A stretch of 64,000 nt of DNA. Source: Isochrysis galbana. Lineage: Eukaryota > Haptophyta > Isochrysidales > Isochrysidaceae. Below are positions 1-10,206 of this stretch, piece by piece; the stretch's first letter is position 1, and each line of letters begins with the position of its first letter. The stretch lies in assembly GCA_018136815.1 (NCBI GenBank), contig CM030934.1, positions 1,272,979-1,336,978 of the forward strand, in the 5' to 3' direction. The translations under genes were made by a program, and so were the position numbers. The notes beneath the pieces are model-generated. The model was not told the origin of the DNA. It did no database searches and saw only the letters and a list, made by a program, of their open reading frames with translations.

Positions 1-327
1 GGCTGGGGCATGGCCCTGGCCCCTCCTGCCTCTCCCTCGCTGGCGCTCCGAGCCCCTGCGGGTCGACTGGAGCTGGCTGGGGGGTCCTGAACAGGGGGGC
101 CCAGGGGGAGGAGTGGCTGGTCAGAGGGATGGGCTGGCCACGACAGGCCAGGGCGGGCGAGTCAGGCGTGCCTGTGGGGAGAGGAATGGGTCAGCATGGC
201 AGTGTGCTCCTGGCAAGCCATCAGGCGTGCCAGGAGAGTGGGTGGTTCCTCCCCCATGGCAGGGGAGGAGTGGAGAGAGAGGGGGGCTCGTGCCCCCCCA
301 TGGGCGAACTAAGTATAAACTTAGTTC
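1..327 (-). mobile_element. 5' end of a hairpin-led LINE, truncated by the window edge
   Basis: Read on the minus strand this begins with a perfect hairpin (GAACTAAG / CTTAGTTC, loop TTTATA, 306-327), then GCCC and ATGGG, and a proline-rich coding-like stretch. The same body recurs at 33190-33680 and 54045-54180 (minus) and 35238-35600 (plus). The related, in-frame ORF1 at 18104 shows which way the element is read. The remainder lies beyond the window. Confidence 0.6.
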
Positions 328-754
328 TGGGTTGGCTAGGATATAACATTAATTATTTTATTTATTTATTTAGGTTGTTCTAGTGCTCGTACTGGGACAA
401 GGACAAGCTCCATGGCATGCATCATTCGTCGTCTGAGCGATCTCGATCTCACGCAGCGGGGTGTTGCAATATGCTCGCACAACACCATCGCCAGTGTAAA
501 CGACGTGAAATAGCGTGACACGTGTAGCGCGTGTGATGATGCATGTGATGTGCAGGTGCTTGTGGGGACCAAAGGCAGCGCTCAAGGCAATCATGATTAT
601 ACATGCGCAGCGCTGATACATGATTGCATAAGCACAGCGCCGATTCATGATCCGTCCCGAACTCTCTGGAATGAGGACCGGGTACAGCATGAGCGTCGAC
701 TGCGTCGGCAGTCGGCAGGACCATAGGTCACCATCATCATGACACTTGGAGGGG
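328..754. other. Intergenic stretch without recognised gene
   Basis: About 430 bp between the LINE fragment and the ARM-like gene. It is less GC-rich at its left end, with a short TTTA run near 357-372. I see no convincing coding frame, RNA gene or repeat copy here. It probably includes the 3' flank of the minus-strand gene that ends at 755. Confidence 0.4.
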
Positions 755-1780
755 TCACGAGGTAATACCCAAAATGCCTAGGGTGTCCTTTGCTCCTTGC
801 GCTGCTACGGAGTCGCGAGAGCCACAAGCGGACCGAAGTCCGCTGACAATATCGGAAAGAGCAGCAAGCTGCGGCCGCAGCTGTGGTCGATCTGCGAGGA
901 TTTCCATCGCATGGACGGCCTGGCGCTGTGTTCCAGGCACTCGTGAGGCGCACAATCGGCCGACGACTTGTGGGAAGGAGATCTCTTCCTCGGCCATGGC
1001 GCCCATTGCGGCTGCTGCTGTGAGGACATGCTCCTTGAGAACACCAGAAGCCGCAGGATTTAGGATGACGTGTGTAAGTGCACCGAGTGCACCTGAAGCC
1101 ACGATTCGCAGCTGGTTGGCTGGTGTGTCTGCGAGATTGTTGATAAGGGCAACTATCAGGATGCTGAGCTCATCACCACACCGAGGCAGGCGGCCGAGCA
1201 GCACGTCGAGCAGCCCGGTGCCATTGCGGAGGCCGTCGGCTTGCAGGAGCAGCGTGGTGCACCCACCACCGTGCATGCTCACGGCGGTCAGGACACGCAA
1301 TGCCAAAGCAGGCAGCTTGGGCTCATCGGACAGCATGAGGACGCACATCAAGGCCACCAAGCTCATCTCCGGGGCGAGCGCCGCCTTCGCGGCGTTCGCG
1401 TCCGCCAGCACTACCTCCAGCTTTTCCAGAGATGCTTGAGCAGCGGCCATGCTGCACGATCCTGAGCAGAGCGCCTGGATATAAGGAGCTGCAGCGCATG
1501 CACCACCTGCAGGGGCAGATACACGGATGCCCCAGGCTCGTGTTACTGCGATGAGGAGCTCGTACCGACGTTCGAGAAGCGCACCCTCTTGCAAACAGAG
1601 ACGCCGCTCCACCTCAACCCGCAGGTCTTGCATGTTAGTCTGCCATAGTTCGCCGTTCTTCTCGGCCAGCACAGCGCCCACCTGGGCCGTGAGGTCTGCA
1701 GCCGCCATCGTCGAGAACGAGGGGTCTCGAACTATTCTGGAATCGTCGACCATGAACGTGAACGGAAGGAGGACGAGCAT
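755..1780 (-). CDS. ARM/HEAT-like alpha-helical repeat protein
   Basis: A 341-residue single-exon protein rich in Ala and Leu, made of successive helical pairs (for example LSILIVALINNLADTPANQL and the helices after it) typical of armadillo-like folds. The best repeats lie at about residues 120-335. The start is either ATG 1780, giving a short hydrophobic N-terminus, or ATG 1708 (MAAADLTAQ), which begins the helical part and may be the true start. It is divergent from the pseudouridine synthase gene at 2009, with 228 bp between the starts, so the two may share a promoter region. No catalytic motif is visible. A scaffold or adaptor role would be typical of the fold, but the specific function is unknown. 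Confidence 0.65.
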   Translation of the reverse strand: MLVLLPFTFMVDDSRIVRDPSFSTMAAADLTAQVGAVLAEKNGELWQTNMQDLRVEVERRLCLQEGALLERRYELLIAVTRAWGIRVSAPAGGACAAAPYIQALCSGSCSMAAAQASLEKLEVVLADANAAKAALAPEMSLVALMCVLMLSDEPKLPALALRVLTAVSMHGGGCTTLLLQADGLRNGTGLLDVLLGRLPRCGDELSILIVALINNLADTPANQLRIVASGALGALTHVILNPAASGVLKEHVLTAAAAMGAMAEEEISFPQVVGRLCASRVPGTQRQAVHAMEILADRPQLRPQLAALSDIVSGLRSACGSRDSVAAQGAKDTLGILGITS

Positions 1781-2008
1781 AGCAATTAGGTTCTAAGATT
1801 TCTCTACTCTAGATAAGAGAGGCCCAAGATCGAACGAACTCGCAGTCTCGCAGCCGATCTATTGTTTGAAGTTGTTACCAGGGTTCTTTACTTGCTTACT
1901 GAGCACTCACTCCGATCTGACGAGGAGAGAGGAGAGGTTCGTTGTGGACCACTGAATGATTCTGTTAGTCGTAAAACAAGAGTCTCCCGACGACGGACGA
2001 TGTGAGGG
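1781..2008. promoter_or_regulatory. Divergent intergenic promoter region
   Basis: The 228 bp between two divergent starts (ATG 1780 minus and ATG 2009 plus) must hold both 5' flanks. I see no canonical TATA box at a convincing position. This call rests only on gene orientation. Confidence 0.35.
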
Positions 2009-2791
2009 ATGGCGCGTGTCGGCCGCTCGCTGGAGAAGGCTCTCGCCGCCACCGGCAACTTCTCGCGCAGTCAGGCAGCGAAACTGATCAGCGAGAACCG
2101 AGTCACACTCAACGGTCATGTTTGTCGGCGGCCCTCAGTCCGTGTGACCGCCAGTGCCGACGCAGTCGCTGTGGACGGCAAAGTCATTGCTCTTGCAGAG
2201 GCCACTGCACGCCTGTTCAGGTTCCACAAGCCGGCTGGGTTCATCACGACTCGCTCAGACCCGCTTGGCAGGCCTACTATCTTCTCCATCCTTCCACCAG
2301 GCCTGCCGCCCGTGAAAACTGTCGGCCGCCTCGACATGGCTACGGAAGGCTTGTTGCTGCTCACCACGTCTGGTCCCTTGGCCCGCTTGCTCGAGTTGCC
2401 ATCCACAGGCATGAAGCGAACATATCGTGCACTTGTCGCGACGGGTCCGGAGCGTCGAATCACGGATGCCATGATAAGCTCACTCGGAGAAGGCCTCAAG
2501 CTGGCGGATGGTACGTGCTTCCGCCCGATTCTAGCAAAAGGGCTGAGCCTGGACGAGCGACAAGGTGGAAAAGGCTACCAATGGGTACACATGACTCTGA
2601 CCGAGGGCAAGAAGCATGAGGTTCGTCGTGCCTGGTCCCACTTTGGCTTCTCAGTCACTCGATTAGTGAGAGAGAGCTTCGGGCCTTTTGAGCTTGGGGA
2701 TCTGCAGCCGAGGCAAGCGGTAGAAATCAAGGGTTCTGCGGTCGAGGCTTTGATGAATCAGCTTGACCGGGCGCATCCTCATGCATGTTGA
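2009..2791 (+). CDS. RsuA/RluB/RluE/RluF-family pseudouridine synthase
   Basis: This 260-residue protein converts specific uridines in RNA, usually rRNA, to pseudouridine. An S4 RNA-binding domain spans about residues 6-55 (SLEKALAATGNFSRSQAAKL). The catalytic domain follows with HKPAGFIT (about 73-80), the catalytic aspartate in GRLDMATEGLLLLT (Asp109) and the late EGKKHEVRR motif that lines the active site. Length and domain order match bacterial RsuA-type enzymes, which in algae are usually organellar. No clear presequence is seen on this start, so either targeting is cryptic or an upstream exon was missed. The gene is divergent from the ARM-like gene. The family call is secure; the target base and compartment are not known. 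Confidence 0.9.
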   Translation: MARVGRSLEKALAATGNFSRSQAAKLISENRVTLNGHVCRRPSVRVTASADAVAVDGKVIALAEATARLFRFHKPAGFITTRSDPLGRPTIFSILPPGLPPVKTVGRLDMATEGLLLLTTSGPLARLLELPSTGMKRTYRALVATGPERRITDAMISSLGEGLKLADGTCFRPILAKGLSLDERQGGKGYQWVHMTLTEGKKHEVRRAWSHFGFSVTRLVRESFGPFELGDLQPRQAVEIKGSAVEALMNQLDRAHPHAC

Positions 2792-3045
2792 CCGCTCTCC
2801 AGCCCGCCAGCTGTTGCTCAGTGATGAGCCAGGACAGGTGTTGGCGCTGCTGTGGTGGCGACAGGTGTGAGTGTCTGCGCTTTGCTTGCCAGACTTCCGT
2901 GGCCTTGGTCTTGCTTGGTCCTTGCTTCATGCTTCTCGATCGTCCCCACTTGCATGCCAATACGTATAATAGATCAATAATAGTTTGAGCGTGTGCGTGT
3001 GCGCTGTGTGCAATGGATAGCTGCGTCGTTGTCGCCGGTCATAAT

Positions 3046-3250
3046 AATAAAAATCTGAAGATTCTGGATTCTGGGCTACACACCTACTAGTTCCAGGTTT
3101 CCCCATTTCTACTCCGACATCGCCCTTGCCCTTAACTTCCCTCCCTCCACCTCCTCCCTCCGCTCCTATTTATCATTTATCTTCTTTATCCAATTATATT
3201 TACGCATGTCCCACGGCGGTTTCCGTGCTTCTTTGCGAGCCCATCCTTAT
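3046..3250 (+). mobile_element. 5' end of an ATCTGAAGATT-led retroelement
   Basis: An A-run is followed by ATCTGAAGATTC, a near copy of GGGCTACACACCTACT and then a C/T-rich leader. The same start occurs at 56216 and 62093 (plus) and 48689 (minus). Shared order and sequence across four sites mark it as a repeat family start. The right boundary is uncertain, and no intact ORF follows before 3679. Confidence 0.55.
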
Positions 3251-3678
3251 GCCTTGGAATTTGGCCTCGTTCTCGTTGGTTTTGCCACCTGTTGCGTTTT
3301 CGTGTATTATTAACCCATCGGAGGGCTCGTTTGAGACTTTCGTAGTCTCTCAGACATCAGTCTCTCGTTATCTCGTTATGAGTGCACTAAGCATTGTTAT
3401 GATTGTGAGTTGCTGCTGCAGGCCGCGCCACACACACACACCTAGAAACTATACAACTATCGTTAGGTTGGCAGAGTAGCATAGTATGTGTGCGTGCACA
3501 CTCCATATTCTGCTAGATCGAAAGAGAAGCGAGCTCTACCCCCCCCTCCTGCCCCCAAGGTTTGAGCGTAAGCATCTGCCAAGGTATACGTAAGTGCAGT
3601 AAGGTGAAGGTGTAGGCAAAGGGCGAGGGGGGTTGGCTTTTCGCACTCTTGCTGCCTCTTGAGTATCACAAAAATCAA
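3251..3678. other. Intergenic stretch without recognised gene
   Basis: This stretch separates the repeat fragment from the 3' end of the minus-strand chromodomain gene. It includes a short CA run at 3428-3441. No open frame here has protein-like composition. Confidence 0.35.
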
Positions 3679-4843
3679 TCAAATTGCATTCATCAATGAC
3701 CACCCTCTCTCACAATAACTGGGGCCAGTGGGTGTAACAGCCCAAGTGGAGCGCAAGGGATGGGACACCGGCAACACAGACCACTTCTGACGCAATTCAC
3801 GCTCGGCATGCTGCACAATTGCATCCATCTCACTCAAAGCAAAGCGCTCATCCTCCTCTTCACACTTCCCAGGTGGAATCATTGGCCAGTGGGGAGTTCC
3901 GGTTAGACCGTTGAATGTGCACGTGTTGATTGACACAACAGCCTTGCGCGTCTTGAAACTAGGCACGCCACAAACAGGCACATGACACACATACTCGATA
4001 TACGATCCTGGGAGGAGCTTGGTCATGTCAAGAAAGCAAGCTCGCCCGCCAGTGATTCGAAGAGAGCCAGTTGCCACGTCCGGACGGACGACATGGCCGA
4101 GCAGAAACGCTGCGGCGCCTTCGAGAGTTTGAACAATTGAGAAGTGACGAACGGCCCCAGGTTCTTTCTGTGTCGCATACGATACGCCGGGCAACGCACC
4201 AAACGCTTTCACAACACTGACGCCCACCTCATCATAACACACCTGTGGGACATCGAAAAGGTATCGATAGCGAGGAACTCGGTCACGAATGGTCTTGCCC
4301 AGCATGGTGTTGAGGATGCCTTGGCGGACGTAGTTCATGCCGAGTTCCGTCTGCACATTCTCCTTGAAATCATTGATCTTTGAGGCCGGGTAGATGTTGC
4401 TCTCTAACTCCCACGTGTCCCCCTCAGGCCCGTAGCCGCTCCAACGGATCGCGATGTGGTTGGACCCGCCGCGCCGCACCATGCCCACCACCTTGTCCAC
4501 CTGCCAGTCGCCCTCCAGGACCGTGTTCGAGGTGAGCGCGCGCTTCGTACCTGATGGGTCATGCACGCAGGAAAGCGTAAAGCGTAAGTCAGCGCATTAT
4601 GTGGCGGTCCCGCGCGTGCATGCGGGGCTATGATGTATGTGCTAATGCATGTATACCCGTCCACCCACCCACAAAACTCGCGTTCCGCAGTTCTGGGTCC
4701 CTTCCCCCGCCCCCCTCGTGAGCGTGCGTGAGCGGGTGTGCGAGGCCAGGCTGGGGAGGGTGTGGGTGGTGCGAGCGCGTGGAGGAGCACCACAAGCAAC
4801 CCTCTGAGGGTGTTGGGGGAAGGCTCTTACCCGATCGCGGCAT
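3679..4843 (-). CDS. Chromodomain protein, two exons
   Basis: A chromodomain sits near the N-terminus (DKVVGMVRRGGSNHIAIRWS then GYGPEGDTWELESNI), with the aromatic residues expected to bind a methyl-lysine tail, so a nuclear chromatin role is likely. About 230 residues of unrecognised sequence follow. The minus-strand coding frame is open from 4566, but that ATG (MHDPSG) lies inside a plausible intron. ATG 4843 reads MPRSG and is followed by the donor G|GTAAGA at 4830. An acceptor CATCAG at 4551 rejoins the frame exactly, giving exons 4843-4831 and 4550-3679 with a 280-bp intron. The first exon is only 13 nt, so the start is less certain than the domain. The gene is divergent from the LHC gene at 5291. 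Confidence 0.75.
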
Positions 4844-5290
4844 GGGCCAGCGTCAGATGGCCGCCACACCACGGGGGGGCTCGGCAGGCCACTGACCGCG
4901 ACGGCCGCCACCGTGAATGTCGTTTCTCACGAAAACGAAAATAATAAAACTCCCGTGAGTAGCTGGCCCACCCCCTAGTCTGCCACAGTGTATCTATAGT
5001 CTCTAGTCGTCTCGGCGGGGGTACATCACGTTGAAAATTGTATTCTTGTAGAGCATCTTGTTGGCTAGCATACCTAGCCACATACACCGGACGAGCCATG
5101 CACCAACCGCGCACACCCGTATCGCGGGGTAGGGGCTCCGTTGCTCCGTTGCCGTCGAGGGCTACGGAAGACAACACACAACACTAAGGTTATACTCACA
5201 CAAGAAGAAAACTCTGACGCTCCATGAGGAAAGAGGAACTCACCCTTAGGAGTACCTTGCGTTTCTTTCGGTCTTGCCGGCGTGATCGCC
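4844..5290. promoter_or_regulatory. Divergent promoter region of chromodomain and LHC genes
   Basis: The 447 bp between the two divergent starts includes an AT-richer patch near 4925-4950. No motif is assigned. Upstream exons of either gene could also lie here. Confidence 0.3.
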
Positions 5291-6067
5291 ATGTCGACAG
5301 TGTGGGTCGCCCTCGTGAGCCTGGCGGCTCGCGGTGGTCCTTCGTCCATCAACCCAGGCAATTCTCTGTCACGCTCGATCGCCTTGCCGTTCCTCCCGCG
5401 GCCTCGTGTGCTTGACGGGAGCCTGGTTGGCGATTACGGCTTTGATCCCATGGGCATTGCATCCTCGGATTCCCTGCTGCGACTACGAGAAGCGGAAGTG
5501 CGCCATGGCCGTCTCGCAATGGTCGCAACATGGGGCTGGCCGATTGCCGAAGTAGGCTTGGGCATCGCTACCCGCGTGGTGCCTCCGTCATCCGTCTGCT
5601 CAGGTAATGGTTGTGCCATTGACACCCCACTCAGTGCCAATGCACTGACGCTCGAGTCTATTCGATTAGTATCCTTTGTTTATTGGGGTGTGCTATTTAC
5701 GGCTGCTGTCATCGGTGAGGTGATTGCGGCAAGACGGCAGTCGCTACAAGATCCGCGGGGCAGTTTTGACCCGCTCGGCCTGTCAGCAGTCGCAACCCTG
5801 CAGGAAAAGAAAAGATTGCAATTGGCAGAAATCAAGCATGGACGTCTATCCATGTGCGCCCTAGCCTTCGTCTGGGCCCGTAAGTGGCTCATGGAGCCAT
5901 CTTATACTTTCGCTCACCAGCTGTGGGGAGAGACATGCGTTTTCAACCTCAAGGCTCAAGCTGCAGGCTTCTGCTACGAACAGACCGTGTCTTCATTCGA
6001 CTTTGTACTCTCTTGGGAAATTCTCTTCAGGGTATTGACGGGGTACTATTCCGAGCCCTACTTTTGA
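5291..6067 (+). CDS. Light-harvesting chlorophyll-binding protein (LHC superfamily)
   Basis: This thylakoid antenna protein of about 258 residues binds chlorophyll and carotenoid and passes energy to the photosystems. The conserved GDYGFDPMG entry motif is at about 47-55. Helix one carries EAEVRHGRLAM (about 67-77), and helix three carries the paired LAEIKHGRLSM. These glutamate, histidine and arginine residues are the chlorophyll ligands and salt-bridge partners. A second FDPLG motif precedes helix three and a middle helix lies at about 130-150. The N-terminus (MSTVWVALVSLAARG) looks signal-like, as expected for a plastid reached through the ER. ATG 5291 is used because the frame upstream has no other ATG. 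Whether it is an Lhcf, Lhcr or Lhcx type cannot be told by eye. Confidence 0.9.
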   Translation: MSTVWVALVSLAARGGPSSINPGNSLSRSIALPFLPRPRVLDGSLVGDYGFDPMGIASSDSLLRLREAEVRHGRLAMVATWGWPIAEVGLGIATRVVPPSSVCSGNGCAIDTPLSANALTLESIRLVSFVYWGVLFTAAVIGEVIAARRQSLQDPRGSFDPLGLSAVATLQEKKRLQLAEIKHGRLSMCALAFVWARKWLMEPSYTFAHQLWGETCVFNLKAQAAGFCYEQTVSSFDFVLSWEILFRVLTGYYSEPYF

Positions 6068-6346
6068 CGCCCGCCTGACGCCACCCCGTCATCGACGCTG
6101 CCCTAGCCTCACGGACGAGTGCTAGTCCCCTCCAGTGTTGGCCGACTGGTTGGCCTCCAGTGCCCTTTCTCCCCTGCTCCTTTCCCTCTGCTCCCCCCCT
6201 TTCCCCGATCACCCCCTTCTCCCTCTTCTCTTAGTGTGTGAGGTGCTGGTGGTTAGCGGTTAGCAGCAAACAAACAGCAAGCGTGACAATGCATGCGGTA
6301 TGCGGCATACACATTTGTTGCTATAACCTATAACTTGCGCGATCAG
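6068..6346. other. LHC 3' flank
   Basis: A C/T-rich 3' flank of the LHC gene (6130-6220) followed by mixed sequence. No gene was seen. Confidence 0.3.
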
Positions 6347-6600
6347 AAACTATTGTTATAGTTTGACCTATGGAGCGTGCCGCGACCGCTCCCGAGCCCA
6401 AGGCGACCCTCGCCACCGCGCCCCACCTGGGACGCCCCATGCCGCCCGAGGCGGCTCGTCAGAAAGCCCTCTCAAAGCCCATCCAGCCCATCCAAACCAC
6501 ACCCGCGCAAGCGCGCGGGGTGGCGAGCACTGGCACCGAACACCGAACAGGTTGCTACCATGGCTCTGCGTAGCATGCAGGGGGTCTTTGAGACCCCCTC
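6347..6600 (+). mobile_element. 5' end of a hairpin-led LINE
   Basis: The hairpin AAACTAT / ATAGTTT (6347-6364) is followed five bases later by ATGGAGCGTGCC at 6370, matching the MERA start of the LINE ORF1 copies at 18104, 18341 and 39690. The open frame runs about 67 codons and then the homology is lost. Confidence 0.6.
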
Positions 6601-6631
6601 CAACAGTGGGAAACCCTCCCACCCAAGAGCA

Positions 6632-6790
6632 CCTCATGTGGGAGGGCAGCTCAGCTGCCCTCCCCATGGTGGAAACCTCTATCATCAGTGCACCCAACAT
6701 GGGAGGGCACTTCACAACCATCAATCTCCTACGGAGAGCACCCTAAGCCTCTGTTTGAGCTGCCCTCCCACATGGTGGAAACCTCTAAAA
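6632..6790. repeat. Palindrome plus repeat shared with 18129-18230
   Basis: A 12-bp-arm palindrome (GGGAGGGCAGCT, one spacer base, AGCTGCCCTCCC) lies at 6640-6664. The segment 6668-6756 is nearly identical to 18129-18230, where ACCCAACA is duplicated. The phrase CATGGTGGAAACCTCT occurs twice here, near 6664 and 6772. This looks like a small dispersed element without coding capacity. Confidence 0.55.
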
Positions 6791-7213
6791 AAAACCTCTT
6801 AATATTCTCGCCGCGCGCGCGACCTCGCACCCTTACTGTGCAGCCACGTCCGCTCCTCTCCCCCCCCCTCCACCTGCCTTGCGGCCCGTCCCTCGTGCGC
6901 TACCTAGGGGCTGGGTGTGTGGGGTTTCCTGCAGCAGACGGCGTGTTCCGATCCCCGATAGGTTGTCCTCCTCTTCCTCCTGCGCCATCGGGCTATCGGT
7001 TGTTATTATATTGTATCGTGTGTCAGTGAGGTAGACGGTTGGTTCACGGTGTGGCCGAGGACGAGGGTCTGGTATGCAGGAGGGCCGCGGGTTGGGTTTG
7101 TGCGCTGTTATGCGAGTCTCTCCGCTATGCGGAGCGCTTGCGCTACCGCGGATAGGTTTGTGCCCAGCGATAGTGTGTCTTTGTCGTTGATTGTGAAAAC
7201 GGGGGCGCATAGT
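6783..7213 (+). repeat. Repeat starting AAACCTCTTAATATTCTCGC
   Basis: Starts related to this one, built on AAACCTTTT(A/G)ATATTCT, recur at 32950 and 61400. The GTGCGCTACCT phrase near 6896 also resembles that in the ATCTGAAGATT-led family. It abuts the 3' side of the LINE ORF1 at 7214. No intact ORF was recognised. Confidence 0.45.
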
Positions 7214-8499
7214 TCACGCGGGGACTTGAGTATAGGTTTCCTCCCTTGGGAGCGCGGCTAGTTTGCCGCCTTTGGTGCCGTTGATGTTGTATGTCGCGAC
7301 CCGGATCGGTCCTTCACCTGGGTACCCGAGGGTGGAGTCAAAGGTGAGCCTAGGGTGCGGTGGGTGGGCCGCGTCGCGGTCTATCGCATGCAGCCTTGCT
7401 AATAGGGCCGCCGCGCACTCTGGATGGAGGAAGAGGCACGACGGGCCGTTCAGACAGACCCCCGCGATCTTTTTGTGGGGGTGGAGGTGGCAGCGGATCG
7501 TGCATTTGTTGTCGATCCATGCACCTGGAATTTCGTGCGAGAGGTTGCAGCGGACTCCGCGTTTGTTGCGAAGGCAGAGGCCTTGCTTGAAGCGTGCGCA
7601 CGGCTTGGGTGGGTCTTTGCCCAGTGCCTCGCGAGCCGACTTGGGGCGGGGGGTGGTCTTCCAGCCCTCCCTGCGCTCTTTGCGTTTTGCCGCCTCTGCA
7701 TCGCATCCGCAGAGGCGGTGCATGGGGGTTAAGCCATGGGCTACTTCTGGGCGCCAGCCCTTGCATCCTTTGGTGCTGCCGTGTATCATTAGCTTGTGGC
7801 CCGATTGCAGCGCTTGGGGCATCTGCAACGGTTTGCACGCGCGGATCGCGTAGTTGACCGGCACCGCTTTGTTGTCGATGATTAGGATCAGCTTGCGCGG
7901 AAAGTTGCCCGCTAGGAAGTTACCTTGGACCGCTGAAATGTAGATGTGCCAGCGCGTGGAGTGAGCTACCTTGGAAACGAAGGTGCCGGACTCGCCTTCG
8001 AGCTTCATGCGTTCACGATTCCCCTTAAGGAAGGTGAAGCCTTCTTTCTCGATGGCCTTGACGATTACGCTCAGCGTGATGACGGAGGCTTGTGCTAGCC
8101 CCTCTGCTTCGATTACGACGTGGGCCGCCACGTCTTGGAGTGCCTCATACAGCGCTTTGCGCGACGAGGAGCCTTTCGTGTTGAGTTTGTTCTCGATAGA
8201 TTCGAACTTGATTTTCACCTTGACTTTGACGTTGTGGACCTTGATCGTGGTGTGCTCGCCGTAACGAGTTTGGAATTGCATCATGCAGTCTTCGTTCACC
8301 CCGATGTGCCATGGGCCCTTCGAGGATCGGGCCCAGAAGTCGGGCTCGGGGTCCACACCCTCGAGTTCGAGTAGAAGCTCGACAATGGCGGCATAGACCG
8401 TCGTGTCGAGTAAGGTGAGGTCGCCCTCTTGATGGAACGACATGTCGTACGTGGCATCTGTGTTCACATTGGTGTCCTCATCTTCTGAGTCTGGCTCCT
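7214..8499 (-). pseudogene. LINE ORF1, downstream part, with start of an endonuclease domain
   Basis: This is the larger part of a LINE ORF1 interrupted by the copia element; the upstream part is at 17579-18104. Joining the two across a single CTCCT target copy keeps frame and gives 604 codons. The protein has a lysine-rich basic middle and two cysteine/histidine clusters of CCCH type (CARFKQGLCLRNKRGVRC, then CTIRCHLHPHKKIAGVC). It ends shortly after IRVATYNINGTKGG, which resembles the first strand of an AP-endonuclease-like (EEP) domain of LINE ORF2. The element therefore probably had one long reading frame that is cut off here. A decayed relative lies at 36186-36990 (minus). Confidence 0.75.
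8495..8499. repeat. Target site duplication CTCCT (left) of the copia element
   Basis: CTCCT directly precedes the left LTR and recurs at 17574-17578 directly after the right LTR. Five-base duplications are typical of Ty1/copia integrases. Confidence 0.9.
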
Positions 8500-9111
8500 T
8501 ATCACAGAGTGCCGTCATCTGCCAACACAACCCATTGGTCCTTACCGATAGAATCGGCTTTACCGATAACTTTGTCTGCCAGATTCCTTTTCATCAAGTC
8601 ATCAGCCTCTTTCATCATGTGCACCACCTTCTGGACTCTTCTCTACATTATCATCTGCAGTCGATGCACATCGAGTTCTTAGGGTTCCCCGAGTCATTTG
8701 CACATCGACTTCTAGACCTCGCCTTCATCTTGGGGATCTCAGCTCACTCTAGATCGACTTAGTGCACCTAAGGAATCTCACCTTCATCAACACTCACGAC
8801 GCTTCATCGGCTCATACTAAGGCAACACTCGCCGATTCCCTAAATCCTTGATTCCTTCTTTGTTCCCTCGCACGCCTTCCTGTTTGTCTCAGAGTATTAT
8901 CCAAAGAACCGTGGTGGGGTATATGTAAGGGTTTGTGCGTGCGTGATTGTTGTAGAATCACCGTGCCCCAGGGGTATCTTGAGTTCCCCAGTGCCCCCAG
9001 GTGTCCCAGGTTCTGACCCCTTACCTCTGTACCACTGTCTCTCTCACTGTCTGTCATGACCCTTCTGCTTTTTGTTGCCGCTCTGGCTGCTTCCTGGCAT
9101 CCAGCGCGATA
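8500..9111 (+). repeat. Left LTR of the copia element
   Basis: The LTR begins TATCACAG and ends GCGATA, so the termini are TATC...GATA instead of the usual TG...CA. It carries the promoter and polyadenylation signals by family knowledge; no specific signal is assigned. Confidence 0.93.
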
Positions 9112-9390
9112 TGGAGCTCCCACCCAGGTCTGTGCCACTGCCATGCCTCTGCCCATGCCTGCCTGCCTGTCCCTGCCAGACTCGCACTCGCTCGTCGCAC
9201 TCGACGAGCCTCGAACTGCAGCATGCGCACCTCACCGCAAGCGAGCGTCATCCCATTGCACCAAGGGGGAGACCTTGGGGGCAGTGGGATGGGCCCTCTT
9301 CCTCCCCTGCCCCTTCTGTCTGCCTCAGGGTGAGCCCTCTGCAAAAATCTGCGATGAACTCGTGTCGAAGAACGCCGTCACCGGCGTCTT
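9112..9390 (+). other. Copia leader with candidate primer-binding site
   Basis: The untranslated leader begins TGGAGCTCCCACC, whose complement would end in ...GGAGCTCCA and so fits a tRNA 3' end. The matching tRNA is not identified. The leader is interrupted after GTCTT at 9386-9390 by the nested element. Confidence 0.5.
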
Positions 9391-10141
9391 TGTGGAAATC
9401 AAAGCCGCAGCTTGGATTGTAACGAGATGAACGAGATGTAACGAGATGGCCTGATGGCCCGACGACGAGATGAACGAGATGGCCTTGATGGCCCGACGAG
9501 ATGAACGAGATGGCCCTGGGGCCCGACGAGACGAACGAGATTTTCGGGTAACGGAACTGGACGAGGAGTTTCCCCACTAAGCTTGGTCGTAATGCGGTGA
9601 AACCGATTTTCGGAGACAAGCGGGAAACCGGGGCGGAAGGAACTGGCAAGGAAGCCGGCAGGAAGGCAGAGGAAATGTCTTGGCAAGGCGACGGAGGCAG
9701 GATTTTTAACGGTAGACGGAGTGCAGAATTTTAACGGTAGGAAGGCAGGATATTTTTAACAGTAGGAAGAGGCAGGATTTCTAACGGTAGACGGAGAGCG
9801 TGGAATTTTTTTAATGGTAGAAGAAGAGTGCGGAATTTAACTGTAGAAGAAGAGCGGAGAGGAGAAGGAGCGGGGCTCGAACTGCAGAGCGCTCCGTCCG
9901 GACTCGAACTCGCGACCCAGAGCAAAAGGTTGGTGGAGGCGGTGGATTGAACCACTATGCCACGCGAGAGTTTACGTAGCCATAGGGCCGAGGGGATGGG
10001 CTGAGAACCGCCCTATATACTCTGGGTTTTTGTCTCTTCTTTTTCACTTTTCTTCTTCTTTCTTCCTCTGTTCTTTTTACTGTTTTACTGTTTTTTTTTA
10101 CTGTTATTTCTTTTTGCCTCTGAGACATCGCGAATGCGACA
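9391..10141 (-). repeat. 3' LTR (minus orientation) of the TRIM-like element
   Basis: This is the same length as the copy at 10207-10957 and identical to it by eye, including the A-tract-rich segments and the tRNA-like portion. The match implies a recent insertion, later than or close in time to the copia insertion that hosts it. Confidence 0.85.
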
Positions 10142-10206
10142 CCCCCCGACTTAATCACGAGCGTCCTCGCGAGCCTTCTGCAAGCGGAATCCTTATGTCT
10201 CTAAAT

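Noticed and set aside
774-1439. Long plus-strand frame opposite the ARM-like gene
   Set aside because: It is an antisense shadow; the minus frame has the helical-repeat pattern, while the plus frame is Ser/Arg-rich and irregular.
2002-2619. 205-codon frame overlapping the pseudouridine synthase
   Set aside because: Overlapping frame in GC-rich coding DNA; the other frame has all catalytic motifs.
3126-3479. 117-codon frame after the repeat start at 3046
   Set aside because: It begins inside a C/T-rich leader, has low-complexity composition and no recognised domain.
8526-8762. Identical 75-codon frames in both copia LTRs
   Set aside because: They recur only because the LTRs are duplicates; there is no domain or start context, and the region is regulatory in LTR elements.
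9895-9970. A functional tRNA gene in the TRIM LTR
   Set aside because: Box matches exist, but the T-arm and acceptor arms do not pair; it is identical in both LTRs and so part of the repeat.
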